This document shows, piece by piece, positions 5,445 to 6,708 of a DNA stretch of 6,708 nucleotides (positions within the stretch are counted from its first letter, which is position 1; the number at the start of each line of letters is the position of its first letter). The stretch is from an uncultured Collinsella sp. (GTDB lineage Bacteria; Actinomycetota; Coriobacteriia; Coriobacteriales; Coriobacteriaceae): contig CAADSV010000106.1 in assembly GCA_900751665.1 (NCBI GenBank), forward strand, positions 1 to 6,708, read 5' to 3'. Under the pieces are notes generated by a model. The model was not told where the DNA came from, made no database searches, and saw only the letters and a list, made by a program, of their open reading frames with translations. Made by a program: the position numbers and the translations under genes.

Positions 5445-6642
5445 TTGCAGCGCGAATGCCCGAGAGCCAGGCCCACGCAAGGTTAAAGCCTCCGCAATCG
5501 GCGTCGATGTCGAGCGCTTCGCCGCAGACGTAAAGCGGGGCGTCGACAGCGCTGCGCGCGCGTAGACTGGGTGTTGAGATGCTCTCGACAGATACGCCAC
5601 CACGCGTGACCTGCGCCGAGCGCTCCTCGGCTGTTCCCTCGACGAGCAACTTAAAGTGCTTGAGGATCGAGACCAGGTGGATGACATCGTTGGAGCCTGG
5701 ATGGCACTGCTCGAACGCCGTGCAGACGACGCGGGAGAGTTGCGGGGCGAGCATGCCGTCGAGCCAACGGGGATCGCGGGGCGAAAAGCCGCCGAGCAGC
5801 TCAACGCGCCGGTTGAGCATATCGAGCAGCTCGTCTTTGGAGAGGTCGGGGAAAACGTCGAGCAGGATCGTATCGCCGTGCTGGATACGACGGGAGAGGT
5901 TGAAGACAGCGACGCCCGAGATACCGAAGGTTCGAAACAGGACTTCACCGTCTTCGTGCCAGAGCTCATTATGATTGCGGGCGAGCGTCAAGCGGGTGCG
6001 GACGCGCAGGCCATCCAACGTCTTGAGTGCCGCCCGATCGCCGACGACCGTTGCCGATACGGGGCAGAGGATGGGGCGCAGCGAAGTGAGGGGGAGGCGA
6101 AACGTATCGGCGATACCGGTGGGGTTGCCACCCGTGGCGATAATTACGGTATGTGCCTCCAGGGCCTCGTTCTTGCGAGGGACATCGGCGAGCGCTTTCC
6201 GAAGCGAGCGGAGCTCCGATTTTCGGTCGTCGCGCTTTTTTGCCTTGAGTGCCCGCGCTGGACGGTCTATTTGGAGTGTCCAGCCTTCGGAAGCTTTGTG
6301 CGCCGAGGCAACGTTGGCTCCGCAGATTAAGGTGATACCTAGGCGGTCGCAAACGTTGAGAAGCGCGTCGCGCACCGATTCGGCGCGAAGGGAGCGCGGG
6401 TACAGTCGGCCTTCCTCGGAGGTTGTCATGATGCCCAGCGAGGAGAAGAAACCCATAAGCTCTTGTTCGGGCTGGGGGCCCATGACGGATTCGACGAATG
6501 CGGGGTGGTTATACCGCTGAGGATCAATCGATTCGTTGGAGAGGTTGCAGCGGCCGTTACCGGTCGCAAGGAGCTTAAGGCCGCAGGCGACATCGCGCTC
6601 AACGATGCAGACGCTTTTGCCAGCGCGTGCGGCCGTAATGGC
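5434..6642 (-). CDS. HI0933/YhiN/BaiN-family NAD(P)/FAD-dependent flavoprotein, 5' end lost
   Basis: Partial gene: 402 residues are readable, ending with TAG at 5434-5436, and roughly 15-20 N-terminal residues, including the GxGxxG FAD loop, are missing or corrupted at the right edge. The trustworthy frame starts at AITAARAGKSVCIVERD, which in the family directly follows the Rossmann glycines; Glu of VERD should bind the FAD ribose. Next come KLLATGNGRCNLSNE (TGNGRCNLSNE at 6532-6564), the strongest family signature; the ATGG motif (6127-6138); and the C-terminal AQVTRGGVSVESI and GEALDIDADCGGFNLAWAWLSG (5458-5523), which close the FAD site. Relatives include E. coli YhiN, reported as a 23S rRNA dihydrouridine synthase (RdsA), and BaiN, linked to bile-acid dehydroxylation in clostridia; neither role can be assigned here. 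The segment after ATGG is shorter than in the relatives I recall and lacks a GSTGDGY-like stretch. The frame stays open to 6690, but only from a TTG inside low-complexity DNA, so I do not accept that start. Confidence 0.85.
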   Translation of the reverse strand, partial: AITAARAGKSVCIVERDVACGLKLLATGNGRCNLSNESIDPQRYNHPAFVESVMGPQPEQELMGFFSSLGIMTTSEEGRLYPRSLRAESVRDALLNVCDRLGITLICGANVASAHKASEGWTLQIDRPARALKAKKRDDRKSELRSLRKALADVPRKNEALEAHTVIIATGGNPTGIADTFRLPLTSLRPILCPVSATVVGDRAALKTLDGLRVRTRLTLARNHNELWHEDGEVLFRTFGISGVAVFNLSRRIQHGDTILLDVFPDLSKDELLDMLNRRVELLGGFSPRDPRWLDGMLAPQLSRVVCTAFEQCHPGSNDVIHLVSILKHFKLLVEGTAEERSAQVTRGGVSVESISTPSLRARSAVDAPLYVCGEALDIDADCGGFNLAWAWLSGIRAASSL

Positions 6643-6708
6643 GGGGGGGGGGGGGGGGGGCGCCGCCGCCCCGCCCCCCGCCGCGGACAAGCGGCGCGGG
6701 GGGCCCCA
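6643..6708. other. Low-complexity right edge, probable sequencing or assembly artefact
   Basis: Eighteen consecutive G (6643-6660) are followed by almost pure G/C with little else. An imperfect foldback lies near 6674-6703: C-rich DNA plus CGCCGC at 6679-6684 against GCGGCG at 6691-6696, then a G run. Composition changes abruptly at 6643, in the middle of a conserved coding segment whose family sequence is well known. The translated frame here is polyproline, which the family never has at this point. This fits poly-G read tails or a collapsed contig end rather than real chromosome. Confidence 0.8.

Noticed and set aside
5354..5476. A 41-residue N-terminal extension of the COG2509-type protein
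   Set aside because: The extension would translate through an intrinsic terminator hairpin and overlap the end of the upstream gene, while ATG 5353 has a well-placed AAGGAGA and begins at the family's usual N-terminus.
5656..6330. Open frame of 224 codons on the plus strand opposite the HI0933-type gene
   Set aside because: Antisense shadow; the coding signal with family motifs is on the minus strand.
6643..6690. Proline-rich N-terminal domain on the HI0933-type protein starting at TTG 6690
   Set aside because: The polyproline is the translation of an 18-base G run at the contig edge and replaces a conserved glycine-rich FAD loop, so it is better explained as artefact.

Overview
The window looks like a short contig from the chromosome of a moderately GC-rich bacterium. 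The gene set (coaE, a small lytic transglycosylase, uvrB, two flavoproteins), strong AGGAGG-type ribosome binding sites and the protein flavour suggest an anaerobic, gut-type actinobacterium of the Coriobacteriia, perhaps close to Collinsella. That placement is inference from remembered gene order and protein style and was not tested by a search. Both ends carry homopolymer or low-complexity DNA (C8 then T5 at the left, an 18-base G run plus GC-only sequence at the right), as expected where an assembly stopped.

Layout: 1-139 is a leader with a weak promoter candidate. Then three plus-strand genes follow: coaE (140-781, dephospho-CoA kinase), a membrane-anchored lytic transglycosylase (774-1355, overlapping coaE by 8 bases) and uvrB (1407-3647, nucleotide excision repair). 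A strong 14-bp hairpin with a T-rich tail (3653-3693) ends this block. Two minus-strand genes converge on it: a COG2509-type FAD-dependent dehydrogenase (3713-5353) and, upstream of it, an HI0933/YhiN/BaiN-type flavoprotein (5434 to about 6642) whose N-terminus is lost in the low-complexity right edge. The 80-base gap between these two holds an intrinsic terminator on the minus strand, a perfect TATAAT and a short direct repeat.

The plus-strand genes are housekeeping functions (last step of CoA synthesis, peptidoglycan cleavage, DNA repair) that share a strand but no pathway; only coaE and the transglycosylase look translationally coupled. The two flavoproteins belong to different FAD families, and this window does not show their substrates. 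I found no mobile element, CRISPR array, RNA gene, or convincing new multi-gene system. The points most worth a second look are the adjacent orphan flavoproteins, an apparent deletion after the ATGG motif of the HI0933-type protein, and the terminator/promoter arrangement between the two genes.
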